From Aphanocapsa lilacina HA4352-LM1 (GTDB taxonomy: Bacteria > Cyanobacteriota > Cyanobacteriia > Gloeobacterales > Gloeobacteraceae), in NCBI GenBank assembly GCA_019359725.1, contig JAHHGR010000001.1:148397-212396 (forward strand): a DNA stretch of 64,000 nucleotides. Reading direction: 5' to 3'. The position numbers and the translations under genes were made by a program. Positions within the stretch are counted from its first letter, which is position 1, and every line of letters begins with the position of its first letter. Positions 1 through 9,934 of this stretch are shown here, in pieces. The notes below the pieces were generated by a model. The model had not been told where the DNA came from and made no database searches. It worked only from the letters and a program-made list of their open reading frames with translations.

Positions 1-30
1 GTTTTGCGAAGCCCTGCGGAGGTGCGCGCC

Positions 31-906
31 GTGATCGATCCTGAACGGCTGGAGCGAATCCTGGGCGATCTGATCCGCCGCTCCGGCTGGCCGGGAGCAG
101 CTCTGCCGCAACCGGCAGCGGCCCCGCCTGAGGAGGAACGGCTGTGGCAGGAGGCGATGGCCGGCCCGGACCGGCGCCAGGAGTGGTCCCCCTGGCTTCT
201 GGGCGCTTCAGCCGTGGCCGTGGCTGCCGCAGTGCTCGTCATGTTTGCCAGTACCCGCCTTCTGCGGGAACGCCCCCCTTCCCAACCCACACCCGGCAAC
301 TCCGACCCGGTGGCCATCACCGCGGCAAAGCCCCGCGTAGCACCCGCACCACCCCGACCCGCGGCGGCGCCCCAAACTGCTTCCCCCCCCCAATCCCTCC
401 GTCCAACGGTTTCAATCCCGGCAACTCCGCCCCCTGCCAAGCCGCGCCGGCCTGCTGCACCTCCCCCTCCCCCCCTACCACCGACTCTGCTCGCGGAGGC
501 CCCTCCTACCACCCCACCGGACTCTCCGCCGGTGCTCACCCGCAGTGGCCAACCCAACCGCACCCCTCCTTCCTCTGCACAGGCGAACGCCTCTGAACTG
601 TATGCGACCAGCCTTTGCTTCGCGCTCAGCAACGTCATCGACTTTCCAGAACCAGGCACAGGACTGTCTATTTTCGAGGTGGCCCTTACCGTCGAAGGCG
701 GGCGCGCTTTACTCAAAGAGCCGCCCCAGACGATCACCTCCGGTGGCGAAGCCCTCGATGCGGCAGCCCGCACCGCCCTCGAAGCGCTGCAATGGCCCGG
801 TTGGCCGCGCCCCGAAAACCTGTCCGTCCGCTACCTGCTGGTTTTCGATGTCGAACAGCAAAAGGTGACCTGCAAACAGACCCGTCCTTACCCTGACACG
901 CCCTAA
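31..906 (+). CDS. TonB-like single-span protein with Pro-rich linker
   Basis: I place the start at GTG 31 because a GGAGG box lies eight bases upstream; an in-frame TTG at 4 is also possible and the gene could begin outside the window. The protein (about 291 aa) has a short charged cytoplasmic N-terminus, one membrane span around residues 54-76, a long Pro/Ala/Thr-rich stretch, and a C-terminal domain of about 100 residues. That domain contains a TSGGEALDAAARTAL segment followed by a W-P-x-P turn and a final beta strand, which resembles the TonB C-terminal fold. The order of span, proline spacer and C-terminal domain is also that of TonB, which passes proton-motive energy to outer-membrane receptors. 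No ExbB/ExbD gene is nearby. It could instead be an anti-sigma-like or envelope protein of unknown role; the family call is moderate to weak. Confidence 0.5.
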   Translation: MIDPERLERILGDLIRRSGWPGAALPQPAAAPPEEERLWQEAMAGPDRRQEWSPWLLGASAVAVAAAVLVMFASTRLLRERPPSQPTPGNSDPVAITAAKPRVAPAPPRPAAAPQTASPPQSLRPTVSIPATPPPAKPRRPAAPPPPPLPPTLLAEAPPTTPPDSPPVLTRSGQPNRTPPSSAQANASELYATSLCFALSNVIDFPEPGTGLSIFEVALTVEGGRALLKEPPQTITSGGEALDAAARTALEALQWPGWPRPENLSVRYLLVFDVEQQKVTCKQTRPYPDTP

Positions 907-916
907 GCCAGTCAAC

Positions 917-951
917 AAAAAAGCCCCTGGACAACCGCCGGGGGCTTTTTT
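917..951. terminator. bidirectional rho-independent terminator
   Basis: AAAAAAGCCCC at 917-927 pairs with GGGGCTTTTTT at 941-951, leaving a 13-base loop. The GC stem is flanked by an A run on one side and a T run on the other, so it can terminate both the TonB-like gene from the left and psaB from the right. Confidence 0.85.
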
Positions 952-966
952 GTTGTTGGGAAGAAA

Positions 967-3585
967 TCAGCTGACCGGGACCACTTCGGTCTTGATCAAG
1001 ATTTCCACCCGGCGGTTCTGCTGACGACCTTCGGGGTTGTCCGAACCGTCCGGTTTGGCGTTGGGGGCGACCGGTTTGGTCTCGCCATAGCCTTTCGCCG
1101 TCAGGCGGTCGGCTTCGATGCCCTTTTTCTCAAAGAAGGCCTTCACAGCGTTGGCCCGATCTTCAGAGAGTTTCTGGTTGTAGGCATCTTCACCAAGGCT
1201 GTCGGTGTGCCCCAGGATTTCGACCGGCTCGCTGCCGTAGAACTGGATGACCCCGGCTACCCGGTTAAGAGCCGGGTCAGCATCCAACTTGACATTGGAT
1301 TTGTCAAAGTCAAAAACAATGTTCTCAGGCAGAAGCAGCATCACCCCACCGGGCACCGGCTTGGCCTTGAACTCCGAAAGCACGCCTTTAGCTTGCTCCG
1401 CAGAGATAGCCGGGGTAAAAGCCGCCGGACCATTCGGATAGAGCGCCGCCGTCGAAGCGATCAAGAACGCCGCATAGGTCAGGATGTACCCAATCGTAAA
1501 GTGAGCCAGACCGACTAGACGGCCCTGGACGATCGACATCGCCACGGGCTTATCTTTCCAGCGCACCAGGTTGGCCAGCGGCGTGCGCTCGTGCGCCCAC
1601 ACCAGCGTCTCGATCAGTTCCTGCCAGTAGCCGCGCCAGGCGATGAGGAACATGAAGCCCGTCGCCCACACCAGGTGGCCGAACAGGAACATCCAGGCCC
1701 ACACCGAGAGGGCATTCGTGCCGCCCGAGGGCGAGTAACCGCCGATCAAAGGAGCCGAGTTGGCCCACAGATAATCGCGCAACCAACCCATCAGGTAGGT
1801 GGAACTGGCGTTGAACTGGGCGACGTTGTCCCCCCAGATCGAGATCCACTTCCAGTGCCAGTAGAAGGTCACCCAACCGATCGTGTTGAGCATCCAGAAG
1901 ACCGCCAGGTAAAAGGCGTCCCAGGCGGAGATGTCGCAGGTGCCGCCGCGGCCGGGGCCGTCGCACGGGAAGGCGAAGCCGAAGTCCTTTTTATCGGGCA
2001 TCAGCTTGGAGCCGCGCGCATCGAGCGCCCCTTTGACCAGGATGAGCGTGGTGGTGTGCAGACCGAGGGCGATGGCGTGGTGCACCAAGAAGTCGCCGGG
2101 TCCAATGGGCAGGAAGATGGGCGAGTTGTTGGCGTTGACCGAACCCAACCAGCCGGTCAGGAATTCACCCGGAGCGGTGACACCGGGGCCGCCGAACAAA
2201 GCCGGGATACCCTCGATGATCTTGCCCGACTGCACCTGGACGAACTGGGCGAAGACCGGCTCGATGAGCAGCTGATCTTCCGGGCGACCGAAGGCCAGCA
2301 TCACGTCGTTGTGGACGTAAAGGCCCAGGGTGTGGAAGCCCAAAAACAGCGACACCCAGCTCAAGTGCGAGATGAGCGCCTCTTTGTGCTCCAGCATGCG
2401 GGCCAGGACGTTGTTCTCGTTCGCCTTCGGGTCGTAGTCGCGTACGAAGAAGATCGCACCGTGGGCAAAGGCGCCAACCATCAGAAATCCAGCGATGTAC
2501 TGGTGATGGGTATACAGCGCCGCCATCGTGGTGTGATCTTGCGGCATGTAGAAGTACGCCGGCAGGGCGTAGGTGTGCTGTGCCACCAGCGAGGTGACCA
2601 CACCCAGCGACGCGAGCGCCAGACCGAGCTGGAAGTGCAGCGAGTTGTTGATCGTGTCGTAGAGGCCGCGGTGGCCCTCACCGGTCAATGGACCTTTGTG
2701 GGCATCGAGGATCTCTTTGATCGAGTGGCCGATGCCGAAGTTGGTCCGGTACATATGGCCCGCGATGATGAAGATCACCGCGATGGCCAGGTGGTGGTGG
2801 GCGATGTCCGTGAGCCAGAGGGTGCCGGTGGCCGGGTTGAGACCGCCGATAAAAGTCAGAATCGGCGGACCCGCCTCCGGGTCGGCGTACACTCCCCAGT
2901 TGCCGGTGAAAAAGGGCGCCAGGCCCGCCGGGTGGGGAAGGGTGTTCAGGAAGTTGCTCCAATCGACGCGTTGGCCGCGGGCGGCCGGGATGGCGACGTG
3001 GATCATGTGGCCCGCGAAGGCCAGAGAGGAGACCCCAAACAGCGCCGAGAGGTGATGGTTGAGGCGCGACTCGGCGTTCTTGAACCAGGCGAGCGAAGGC
3101 CGGAAGCGCGGCTGCAAATGCAGCCAGCCCGCGATCAAGAAGATCGTCGCCAGCACCATCAAGAAGATCGAACCCTGGTAGAGGTCCGAATTGAAGCGCA
3201 TCCCGAGGGTGTAGTAGAGGTAGTACAGCCCCGAGTAGGCGGCGTTGACCGGACCTGCGCCCCCTTCGGGGGTGAAGGCTTCGACCGCACCCTTGCCGAA
3301 GTGGGGATCCCAGATGGCGTGGGCGATGGGCACGACGCCGGTGGGGTTGGAGACCCACTGCTCGAAGTTGCCCTGCCAGGCGATGTGAAACAGGTTGCCC
3401 GAGGACCACAGGAAGATGATCGCCAGGTGGCCGAAGTGGGTGGCGAAGAGCTTCTGGTAGAGCGCTTCTTCGGTCATCCCGTCGTGACTTTCAAAGTCGT
3501 GGGCGGTGGCGATGCCGTACCAAATTCGGCGCGTAGTCGGGTCCTGTGCCAGGTCCTGGCTGAACTTTGGAAAACGAGTTGCCAT
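967..3585 (-). CDS. psaB: photosystem I P700 apoprotein A2 with C-terminal OmpA-like domain
   Basis: PsaB pairs with PsaA to form the photosystem I core that binds P700, the antenna chlorophylls and the F-X iron-sulfur cluster. The start is ATG 3585 ([12 protein letters not shown]), preceded by GGAG eight bases upstream; the in-frame GTG at 3594 would add three residues not typical of the family. The protein is about 872 aa, while ordinary PsaB is about 735-740. The F-X motif [12 protein letters not shown] is present. After the last membrane helix (FLIAST, about residue 715) comes an extra segment of about 150 residues with an OmpA/Pal-type peptidoglycan-binding signature: [20 protein letters not shown], a GHTDSLG turn, [13 protein letters not shown] and a terminal NRRVEILI. 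This extension is known for Gloeobacter PsaB. In this organism photosystem I sits in the plasma membrane, so the domain could contact peptidoglycan. It lies 12 bp downstream of psaA, in one operon. Confidence 0.97.
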   Translation of the reverse strand: MATRFPKFSQDLAQDPTTRRIWYGIATAHDFESHDGMTEEALYQKLFATHFGHLAIIFLWSSGNLFHIAWQGNFEQWVSNPTGVVPIAHAIWDPHFGKGAVEAFTPEGGAGPVNAAYSGLYYLYYTLGMRFNSDLYQGSIFLMVLATIFLIAGWLHLQPRFRPSLAWFKNAESRLNHHLSALFGVSSLAFAGHMIHVAIPAARGQRVDWSNFLNTLPHPAGLAPFFTGNWGVYADPEAGPPILTFIGGLNPATGTLWLTDIAHHHLAIAVIFIIAGHMYRTNFGIGHSIKEILDAHKGPLTGEGHRGLYDTINNSLHFQLGLALASLGVVTSLVAQHTYALPAYFYMPQDHTTMAALYTHHQYIAGFLMVGAFAHGAIFFVRDYDPKANENNVLARMLEHKEALISHLSWVSLFLGFHTLGLYVHNDVMLAFGRPEDQLLIEPVFAQFVQVQSGKIIEGIPALFGGPGVTAPGEFLTGWLGSVNANNSPIFLPIGPGDFLVHHAIALGLHTTTLILVKGALDARGSKLMPDKKDFGFAFPCDGPGRGGTCDISAWDAFYLAVFWMLNTIGWVTFYWHWKWISIWGDNVAQFNASSTYLMGWLRDYLWANSAPLIGGYSPSGGTNALSVWAWMFLFGHLVWATGFMFLIAWRGYWQELIETLVWAHERTPLANLVRWKDKPVAMSIVQGRLVGLAHFTIGYILTYAAFLIASTAALYPNGPAAFTPAISAEQAKGVLSEFKAKPVPGGVMLLLPENIVFDFDKSNVKLDADPALNRVAGVIQFYGSEPVEILGHTDSLGEDAYNQKLSEDRANAVKAFFEKKGIEADRLTAKGYGETKPVAPNAKPDGSDNPEGRQQNRRVEILIKTEVVPVS

Positions 3586-3597
3586 TGCTGTCACTCC

Positions 3598-5949
3598 CTA
3601 TGGCAAGGCCAGGAATCGGGCCAGGAAGAACGCCCACGTGGTGGCTATCCCTCCTAGCAGGTAGTGGGCCACACCCACCGCCCGACCCTGGGTGATGCTC
3701 AGGGCGCGCGGTTGAATGGCGGGGGCCACCTTCAGCTTGTTGTGGGCCCAGACAATCGACTCGATCAATTCCTGCCAGTAGCCGCGGCCGCTAAACAGAA
3801 ACATCAGCGAGAAGGCCCAGATGAAGTGGGCGCCCAGGAACATCAGACCGTAGGCCGAGAGCGGTCCACCGTAGGAGTTAATGACCGCCGAGGACTGCGC
3901 CCACAAAAAGTCGCGCAGCCAGCCGTTGATGTTGACGGCACTGGCGGCGTACTGCGAGAGGGCCACCGTCTGGCCACCAAGCAACACGTCGGTATTGCCG
4001 ATGATGTGGTTAACCGCTCCTGTTGAGCGATCGACCGTCCCCCAGACGTCGGATTGCATCTTCCAGCTGAAGTGGAAGATCACCACCGAGATGGTGTTGT
4101 ACATCCAGAACAGCCCGAGAAACACATGATCCCAGGCGGAGGACTGGCAGGTGCCGCCGCGGCCGGGGCCGTCGCAGGGAAAGCGAAAGCCGAGGTTGGC
4201 CTTGTCGGGAATGAGCCGCGAGGAGCGGGCAAACAGCACGCCCTTCAGCAAGATCAGCACCGTGACGTGGATGCACAGGGCAAAGATGTGGTGGACCATG
4301 AAGTCCGCCGTGCCCAGGTGAATCGGCGAAATTGAGATTTTGTCGTTGGCCAGGGCCAACACCTCGGTCGCCTTGAGCGTCGCAGCGCTCGAGAGCGGGC
4401 CGCCGTACCAGGTGGGGCTGGTGCCGCCTACCCAGGGAGCGGTCGCACCGCCGGGGGCCGCCGCGTGGATGCTCTGGATCCACTGGGCGAACACCGGCTG
4501 CAGCGGAATCGCGAAGTCGGCGAACATGTCGCGCGGGCGGCCCAGGGCCTGCATCGTGTCGTTGTGGACGTAGAGTCCGAACGAATGAAAGCCCAGGAAC
4601 AGCGTCACCCAGTTGAGGTGCGAGATGATCGCGTCGCGGTGGCGCAGCACCCGATCCAGCAGGTTGTTCTGATTGGTGACCGGGTCGTAGTCGCGGACCA
4701 TGAAGATCGCCGCGTGGGCACCGGCGCCCACAATCAAGAAGCCGCCGATCCACATGTGGTGCGTGAACAGCGAAATCTGGGTCGCGTAGTCCGTGCCCAT
4801 GTAGGGGTACGGGTTCATCGCGTACATGTGGTGGGCGACGATGATCGTGATCGACCCGGCCAGGGCCAGGTTGATGGCCAGCTGCGCGTGCCAGGAGGTG
4901 GTGAGCACCTCGTAGAGGCCGCGGTGGCCCTCACCGGTGAGGGGACCTTTGTGGGCTTCGAGCATCTCTTTGATCGAGTGGCCGATACCCCAGTTGGTCC
5001 GGTACATGTGGCCCGCGATGATGAACATCGTCGCGATGGCCAGATGGTGATGGGCGATATCGGTGAGGTACAGCGCACCGGTGGCCGGTTCCAGACCGCC
5101 TTTGAAGGTCAAAAAGTCGGTGAACTGACCCCAGTTGAGGGTAAAGAACGCCCCCAGACCGCCGTTGGGGCCGAAGCCCTTCGGGAAGTACTGGCCCATC
5201 AACCCGTAGTCCAGGCCCGCGAACGGGTTGACCTGGGCCGGGGCGATACCGGCGTCGAGCTGCGCTTTGACCGGCAGGGCCACGTGAATCAGGTGGCCGG
5301 TCCAGAACAAAGAGCCCAGACCGAAGAGCCCCGCCAGGTGGTGGTTGAGCATCGACTCGACGTTCTGGAACCACTCGAGCTTGGGAGCGCGCTTGTGGTA
5401 GTGGAACCAACCCGCAAACAAAAAGAGCGCCGCGATAATGAGCATCGCGATCGACATCGCCGCAAGCTGGCCGGTGGTCGTAAACCCGACCGCGCGCCAC
5501 AGATGGAAAAGCCCCGAGGTGATCACGATACCGCCCTGCTCGAAGCCCTTGGCGACGGTAGCCGGATCGTTGAGCACTTCCTGGCCGAAGACCGGCCAGA
5601 CGGTCTGGGCGCTCGGTTTGAGCCCCAGCGGGTTTTCCATCCAGGCGGCGAAGTTGGAGAAATACGCGCCGTGCCAGAACATGCCGCTCAGCCACACGCA
5701 GACCACCGCGAGGTGGCCGAAGTGGGCCGAGAAGATTTTGCGGGAGATTTCTTCCTTGTCGGAGGTATGGGTTTCAAAGTCGTGAGCCAGAGCGTGCAGA
5801 TCCCAGATCCAGGTGGTCGTCTTGGGACCGCGCGCCAGGTTCCGCTCGAACCAGCCCGGCTTGCCCCACTTTTCGGTGGAAGTCGGGACCGGGTCGTTGT
5901 CTACGAGAACCCTGACGGGCTTCTCTCGCTCCTGCGGCGTTGTAGACAT
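3598..5949 (-). CDS. psaA: photosystem I P700 apoprotein A1
   Basis: PsaA is the other large core subunit of photosystem I. ATG 5949 ([12 protein letters not shown]) is the start, with AAGGAG seven bases upstream; the frame stays open for another 44 codons upstream but that stretch looks like leader. The product is about 783 aa, somewhat longer than the usual 750. It has the expected hydrophobic helices, many His ligands for chlorophyll, and the F-X cysteine motif [12 protein letters not shown] that matches the one in PsaB. Conserved family segments such as [16 protein letters not shown] near the N-terminus and [18 protein letters not shown] near the C-terminus make the identity secure. Translation of psaB follows 12 bases after its stop, which fits coupled 1:1 synthesis. 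Confidence 0.98.
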   Translation of the reverse strand: MSTTPQEREKPVRVLVDNDPVPTSTEKWGKPGWFERNLARGPKTTTWIWDLHALAHDFETHTSDKEEISRKIFSAHFGHLAVVCVWLSGMFWHGAYFSNFAAWMENPLGLKPSAQTVWPVFGQEVLNDPATVAKGFEQGGIVITSGLFHLWRAVGFTTTGQLAAMSIAMLIIAALFLFAGWFHYHKRAPKLEWFQNVESMLNHHLAGLFGLGSLFWTGHLIHVALPVKAQLDAGIAPAQVNPFAGLDYGLMGQYFPKGFGPNGGLGAFFTLNWGQFTDFLTFKGGLEPATGALYLTDIAHHHLAIATMFIIAGHMYRTNWGIGHSIKEMLEAHKGPLTGEGHRGLYEVLTTSWHAQLAINLALAGSITIIVAHHMYAMNPYPYMGTDYATQISLFTHHMWIGGFLIVGAGAHAAIFMVRDYDPVTNQNNLLDRVLRHRDAIISHLNWVTLFLGFHSFGLYVHNDTMQALGRPRDMFADFAIPLQPVFAQWIQSIHAAAPGGATAPWVGGTSPTWYGGPLSSAATLKATEVLALANDKISISPIHLGTADFMVHHIFALCIHVTVLILLKGVLFARSSRLIPDKANLGFRFPCDGPGRGGTCQSSAWDHVFLGLFWMYNTISVVIFHFSWKMQSDVWGTVDRSTGAVNHIIGNTDVLLGGQTVALSQYAASAVNINGWLRDFLWAQSSAVINSYGGPLSAYGLMFLGAHFIWAFSLMFLFSGRGYWQELIESIVWAHNKLKVAPAIQPRALSITQGRAVGVAHYLLGGIATTWAFFLARFLALP

Positions 5950-6096
5950 TGAGGATCTCCTTGCTGACGCACCGCCGACAGAGTCGTCGATGCTCGGTTT
6001 TGGAACGAGAACCACAACGGATGCTCTCTCGGTATCTTCTGATGAAGCAGATGATGATGGCGGAAATCCACCCAAGAGCATACGCAGTTACGCTGC

Positions 6097-6102
6097 ATTA
6101 TA
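6097..6102 (-). promoter_or_regulatory. psaA: candidate -10 element of the psaA-psaB operon
   Basis: A perfect TATAAT lies on the minus strand here, inside the 372-bp divergent spacer (5950-6321). Transcription from it would leave a leader of roughly 140 bases before the psaA start. The -35 region 17 bases upstream (CCGTTT) is weak, which is common for light-regulated cyanobacterial promoters. On the other strand TATGAT at 6292-6297 is a candidate -10 for the exported-protein gene, again without a clear -35. I see no other gene in the spacer. Confidence 0.4.
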
Positions 6103-6321
6103 GGCCAGCCCGAGGGCGCAAACGGCGCACTTAACAATTTTTAAAAAGCCTGAAATCATTACTGGATCTGGATTTGAGCGTTATGGCCTCCGTCCGGTTC
6201 GTCACGGTAGGTTGCCGATAATTGCAAAACCGTTGCTTTCGCCCGCCGAGGGACGTACCCCCGAGGGCGGGAGCGGTTTCGGTTGGAGTGATATGATACG
6301 GAAGTTTTGAGGAACCTCCCG

Positions 6322-6903
6322 ATGCGTAGACTCTCCCAGGTGGGGACGTGCTTGGCGGTTTTGACCCTGCTGACGGCGGCGGGTGCGGGAGCGCAGCAGG
6401 CAGGCCCTCTCAAACAGAACCCGACGACGACGACGACTGCTTCGGAGCCGACCGCCCCGGTGATCCCCGACGCTTCCAAATATCGGCAGCTGGAGCAGGA
6501 GAACAGTGTCCTGAGCATCGCCGGGACCGATCAGATGCTCAAGGCGGCCCAGCAGATGGCCAAGGACGGCAAATTCACCGAGGCGGTCGCCCGCAACCAG
6601 GAGGCGATCACGATGCTCAACCAGATGTCCACGCTGCACTCGCAGCTCTCGAAGGCGTTTGCCGGCATCGACAACCGCATCGCCGATCAAGAGAAGCAAG
6701 TGGCGCTGCAGGCGGCCATCCGCCGCGACGAAGCAACCTATCAACTGGCGCTCATCCACCGCGCCCAGGGCAAACCCGAATTGGCGGTGCCCTTGCTGGT
6801 GCGCATCACCACCAGCCAGAACCCGACGCGGGATCTAGGCCAGAAGGCTTACCAGCAGCTCTTTGAGATCGGCTTCGTCAAGAGCCAGTATCCAAGGCAG
6901 TAG
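6322..6903 (+). CDS. small exported protein of unknown function
   Basis: ATG 6322 is taken as start, with GAGG nine bases upstream; the frame also runs back to a TTG at 6307. The 193-aa product begins with a typical Sec signal peptide (MRRLSQVGTCLAVLTLLTAA, then an AGA-QQ cleavage region). The mature part is mostly helical: a Thr-rich spacer, then charged amphipathic helices in an arrangement that recalls a TPR-like or coiled-coil helical bundle (for example KAAQQMAKDGKFTEAVARNQ). It is probably periplasmic. I recognise no enzyme motif. Its last codon abuts the palindromic repeat at 6904-6936, and it converges with the FAD/Fe-S oxidoreductase gene. Confidence 0.7.
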   Translation: MRRLSQVGTCLAVLTLLTAAGAGAQQAGPLKQNPTTTTTASEPTAPVIPDASKYRQLEQENSVLSIAGTDQMLKAAQQMAKDGKFTEAVARNQEAITMLNQMSTLHSQLSKAFAGIDNRIADQEKQVALQAAIRRDEATYQLALIHRAQGKPELAVPLLVRITTSQNPTRDLGQKAYQQLFEIGFVKSQYPRQ

Positions 6904-6936
6904 ATCCCCCCTGGCCCTCCTTAGTAAGAGGGGAGC
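6904..6936. repeat. C-run/TTAGTAAG/G-run palindromic element, copy 1
   Basis: The sequence runs through two C-rich stretches (CCCCCCTGG and CCCTCC), then TTAGTAAG, then GAGGGGAGC. This is the same design as the elements at 30799-30851 and 31340-31365: a C run, a TTAG/TTGG spacer and a G run. It lies between two convergent genes and encodes the last residues and the stop codon of the oxidoreductase gene at 6921-9821. Confidence 0.6.
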
Positions 6937-9821
6937 GTTACCGAGAGCGCTTCTACCAGGTGTTTGGCCTGCCTGCCGGTGGCGTGGGCGATCTGCTGGC
7001 GGCAGGAGACGCCGTCTGCCACCAGAACAGTTTCGGGCGTAGATTGCTCGATAGCTGGAAACAGACGCTGGGAACCGATCGCCAGCGACAGATCGTAGTG
7101 CTCCTGCTCGTAACCGAAGGCACCGGCCATCCCGCAGCAGCCCGAAGGGATCTCGTGGGCGTCGAAGGCCAGTTTGAGCAATTCCAGCGTCGGACGGGTG
7201 CCCACCATCGCCTTCTGGTGGCAGTGGCCGTGCAGCAGTGCCGGGATCGCCGATTTGACAAATTTAAGGTTGAGTTCGCCCCGCCGGTGTAGGTCGAATA
7301 GAAATTCGTCGATGGTGTGGCTGTGGGCGGCCACATCCTTGGCATTGCCGCCGGGGACGAGATCTACGTACTCATCGCGCAGGGTGAGGATGCAACTGGG
7401 CTCGCAGCCCAGGATCGGTATACCCGCTCGGGCGTAGGGCAGCAGTTGCTCGACGTTGAAGCGGGCATGGGCCTGGGCCTGTGCGAGCAATCCTTTGGAG
7501 AGCATCGGCCGGGCGCAACAGCGCCGCGCAGGCAAGATCACCTCGTAGCCCAGCTGTTCGAGCAACTTTACCGCCGCCTGGCCGATTGCGGGGGTGTTGT
7601 ACTCCATATAGGTGTCGTGGAAGAGCACCACCGGACCCCGGCGGCCCGCACCCACGGGCTTTGAGGAGCGCTTGGCGAACCAGCGGCTGAAGGTCTGGGG
7701 AGCAAAGGTGGGCAGGGTGCGCTCGGGGGCAAAGCCCAACAGGCGTTTGCCCAGCGACCCCAGGGAACTTTTGATCAGCCAGTTTGAGAGCGGAGCGGTA
7801 GCCGCGCCGAGCCGGTTGACCAGTGCGATGTGACCGACCACCCGGTCGCGCCAGGGCGTGCCATGCTCGCGGTGGTAATGGCTCAAGAATTCCGCTTTGA
7901 GCTTGGCCATGTTGACGCTGGAGGGGCACTCGGTCTGGCAGGCTTTGCACGAAAGACAGAGGTCCATTACCTCGTAAAGGCCCCTACCCGTGAAACTTTC
8001 CGAGCCCGCCTGGCCCGCGAGCACCGAGCGCAGGGCGTTGGCCCGGCCGCGGGTCGAGTGTTTTTCATCGCGGGTCGCCTGGTAGGAAGGACACATCGTG
8101 CCCACGTCCTGCTTGCGGCAGTTGCCGTTGCCGTTGCACATCTCGGCGGCGCGGGCAAAGCCGAATTCGCGGCTGAAGTCGAAGGTGGTGGTCAGCTCCT
8201 GGGTGCGGTAGCCGGGGCCGTAGCGCAGGTGAGCGTCCGGCGGCGGCCCGTCGACCACTTTGCCGGGGTTCATGCGGTTCTCGAAGTCGAAGGTGCGCTT
8301 GACCGCTTGAAAAGCGCCGTACAGCCGGGGGCCGAACATCTTTTCGTTGAGCCAGCTGCGCGCCAGACCATCGCCGTGCTCGCCGCTCATCGAACCACCC
8401 AAAGCGCGGGTGAGGTCGCTCACCTCGTGCAGCATGGCGTTCAGGCGCCCGACGTCGCCGGGATCTTTGAGGTTGAGGGCGGGGCGGATGTGCAGGCAGC
8501 CCACCGAGGCGTGGCCGTAGTAGCCGGCGTGGGTGCCGTGGGCAGCGACAATGCGCTGAAATTCGCGCACAAATTCGCCCAGCCGCTCGATCGGTACGGC
8601 CGGGTCCTCGACAAAGGCGAGGGGTTTGCGTTCCGCGCGGGTGCTCATCAGCATCCCCAACCCGGCCTTGCGCAGATTCCAGACATCCGCCTGGGCGGTC
8701 TGATCGCGCACACTCACCGTGGCGTAGCCCAGGTGCGCTCGCACCAGGCGGTCGCCCAGGGCCTCCAGCCGCTCCGCCACCTCGTGTTCGTTCTCGCCGT
8801 GCAATTCGACCAGGAGCACAGCGCGCGGGTCACCTTCGATAAAACCGACCCGATCTTGAAAGGCCCGCGAGCCCATCGCGGGAGCGAGGATCTGATCGTC
8901 GACCAGTTCAACCGCGGCTGGGGCGAGTTCCAGAATTGTTTCCACCGCGTCGATGGCTTCGTTGAGAGCGGCAAAATGCACCACTCCCACAGCCGTTGCC
9001 CTGGGCAGCCGGATCAGTCGCACCTTCAGTGCGCTCAGCACCGCCAATGTCCCTTCCGAACCCACCAGCAACTTGGCGAGGTTGAAGCGGCGATCCGGGT
9101 CCGGTAGGGGCGAGGGATCCGGATAGTCGGCGAGCAGTGCGTCGAGGTTGTAGCCGCTCACCCGCCGCAGCAAACGCGGGAAACCGTTCAATATATCCTC
9201 GCGGTGCTGGGCAATCAGGCGCGGAATCTGCCGGTAGAGCTGGGCTTCGAGGCTGCTGCCCTGGGATTTGGCCGCGAGTTCAGTCTCGTTGAGCGGTCCG
9301 AAGTGGCACACCGAACCGTCCGCGAGCACCGCCCGGCATTCGAGGATGTGATCGACCGTTTTGCCGTAGAGAATCGAGCGCGCCCCGGCGGAGTTGTTGG
9401 CGGCCATACCCCCCAGGGTGGCGCGGCTCGCCGTGGCGGTCTCGGGGCCGAACTGCAGACCGTAGGGCCGCAAATGCTGCTTGAAAACATCCTGCACCAC
9501 TCCCGGTTCGACCCAGGCGGTGCCCGCCTCGGGGTTGATCTCGATAACCCGGTGCATATACTTCGAAAAATCGAGCACCACCGCCTGGCCCACCGCCTGG
9601 CCCGAGACGCTCGTGCCGCCGCCGCGGGCCAGCACCGGCAATTTTGCCGCCCGGGTGGCCTGAACGGTTGCCACCACATCGGCTTGCGAGCGGGGGATCA
9701 CCACACCGATAGGCGGGATGCGATAGAAACTGGCATCGGTACTATAGAGGGCGCGGTCGATCTCGCCGAAGCGCACTTCGCCTTCGATCTGGCGGGCGAG
9801 ATCCTGTACGAACGTTTTCAC
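6921..9821 (-). CDS. FAD-linked oxidase fused to Fe-S (GlpC/CCG) oxidoreductase
   Basis: This 966-aa protein joins two modules. The N-terminal half is a GlcD/D-lactate dehydrogenase-type flavoprotein: the FAD-binding segment has VLARGGGTSVSGQAVGQAVV around residue 60, and the C-terminal cap contains GGSMSGEHGDGLARS. The second half begins with two ferredoxin-like cysteine clusters (CNGNGNCRKQDVGTMCPS and CLSCKACQTECPSSV) and then two CCG-type domains, with ARRCCARPMLSKG, GHCHQKAM and SGCCGMAGAFG. Proteins of this fused type (YdiJ-like) oxidise 2-hydroxyacids such as D-lactate, glycolate or D-2-hydroxyglutarate and pass electrons through the clusters to a membrane acceptor. The substrate here cannot be read from sequence. 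The start is GTG 9821 with AGGA nine bases upstream. The last four residues and the stop lie in a palindromic repeat. Confidence 0.88.
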   Translation of the reverse strand: MKTFVQDLARQIEGEVRFGEIDRALYSTDASFYRIPPIGVVIPRSQADVVATVQATRAAKLPVLARGGGTSVSGQAVGQAVVLDFSKYMHRVIEINPEAGTAWVEPGVVQDVFKQHLRPYGLQFGPETATASRATLGGMAANNSAGARSILYGKTVDHILECRAVLADGSVCHFGPLNETELAAKSQGSSLEAQLYRQIPRLIAQHREDILNGFPRLLRRVSGYNLDALLADYPDPSPLPDPDRRFNLAKLLVGSEGTLAVLSALKVRLIRLPRATAVGVVHFAALNEAIDAVETILELAPAAVELVDDQILAPAMGSRAFQDRVGFIEGDPRAVLLVELHGENEHEVAERLEALGDRLVRAHLGYATVSVRDQTAQADVWNLRKAGLGMLMSTRAERKPLAFVEDPAVPIERLGEFVREFQRIVAAHGTHAGYYGHASVGCLHIRPALNLKDPGDVGRLNAMLHEVSDLTRALGGSMSGEHGDGLARSWLNEKMFGPRLYGAFQAVKRTFDFENRMNPGKVVDGPPPDAHLRYGPGYRTQELTTTFDFSREFGFARAAEMCNGNGNCRKQDVGTMCPSYQATRDEKHSTRGRANALRSVLAGQAGSESFTGRGLYEVMDLCLSCKACQTECPSSVNMAKLKAEFLSHYHREHGTPWRDRVVGHIALVNRLGAATAPLSNWLIKSSLGSLGKRLLGFAPERTLPTFAPQTFSRWFAKRSSKPVGAGRRGPVVLFHDTYMEYNTPAIGQAAVKLLEQLGYEVILPARRCCARPMLSKGLLAQAQAHARFNVEQLLPYARAGIPILGCEPSCILTLRDEYVDLVPGGNAKDVAAHSHTIDEFLFDLHRRGELNLKFVKSAIPALLHGHCHQKAMVGTRPTLELLKLAFDAHEIPSGCCGMAGAFGYEQEHYDLSLAIGSQRLFPAIEQSTPETVLVADGVSCRQQIAHATGRQAKHLVEALSVTLPSY

Positions 9822-9934
9822 CGGGCCGAATCCTGAGCGGGCTTTCTATACTTCCACTGTACGCCCGCCCAAAGAGGTCGCAGCTCAGTCGGCCGCGGGG
9901 CATCTAGACTGGGAGCGCACACGGAGCGACACCC

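Noticed and set aside
1591..3657. 688-codon plus-strand open frame antisense to psaB
   Set aside because: Mirror of a strongly conserved gene; high GC at codon position three keeps the antisense frame open. The protein is low-complexity and Arg/Gly/Val-rich.
4465..5952. 495-codon open frame antisense to psaA
   Set aside because: Same GC-driven effect; no family features and it spans the conserved psaA gene.
7830..9107. 425-codon plus-strand frame in the FAD/Fe-S oxidoreductase
   Set aside because: Antisense shadow of a gene with clear catalytic motifs.
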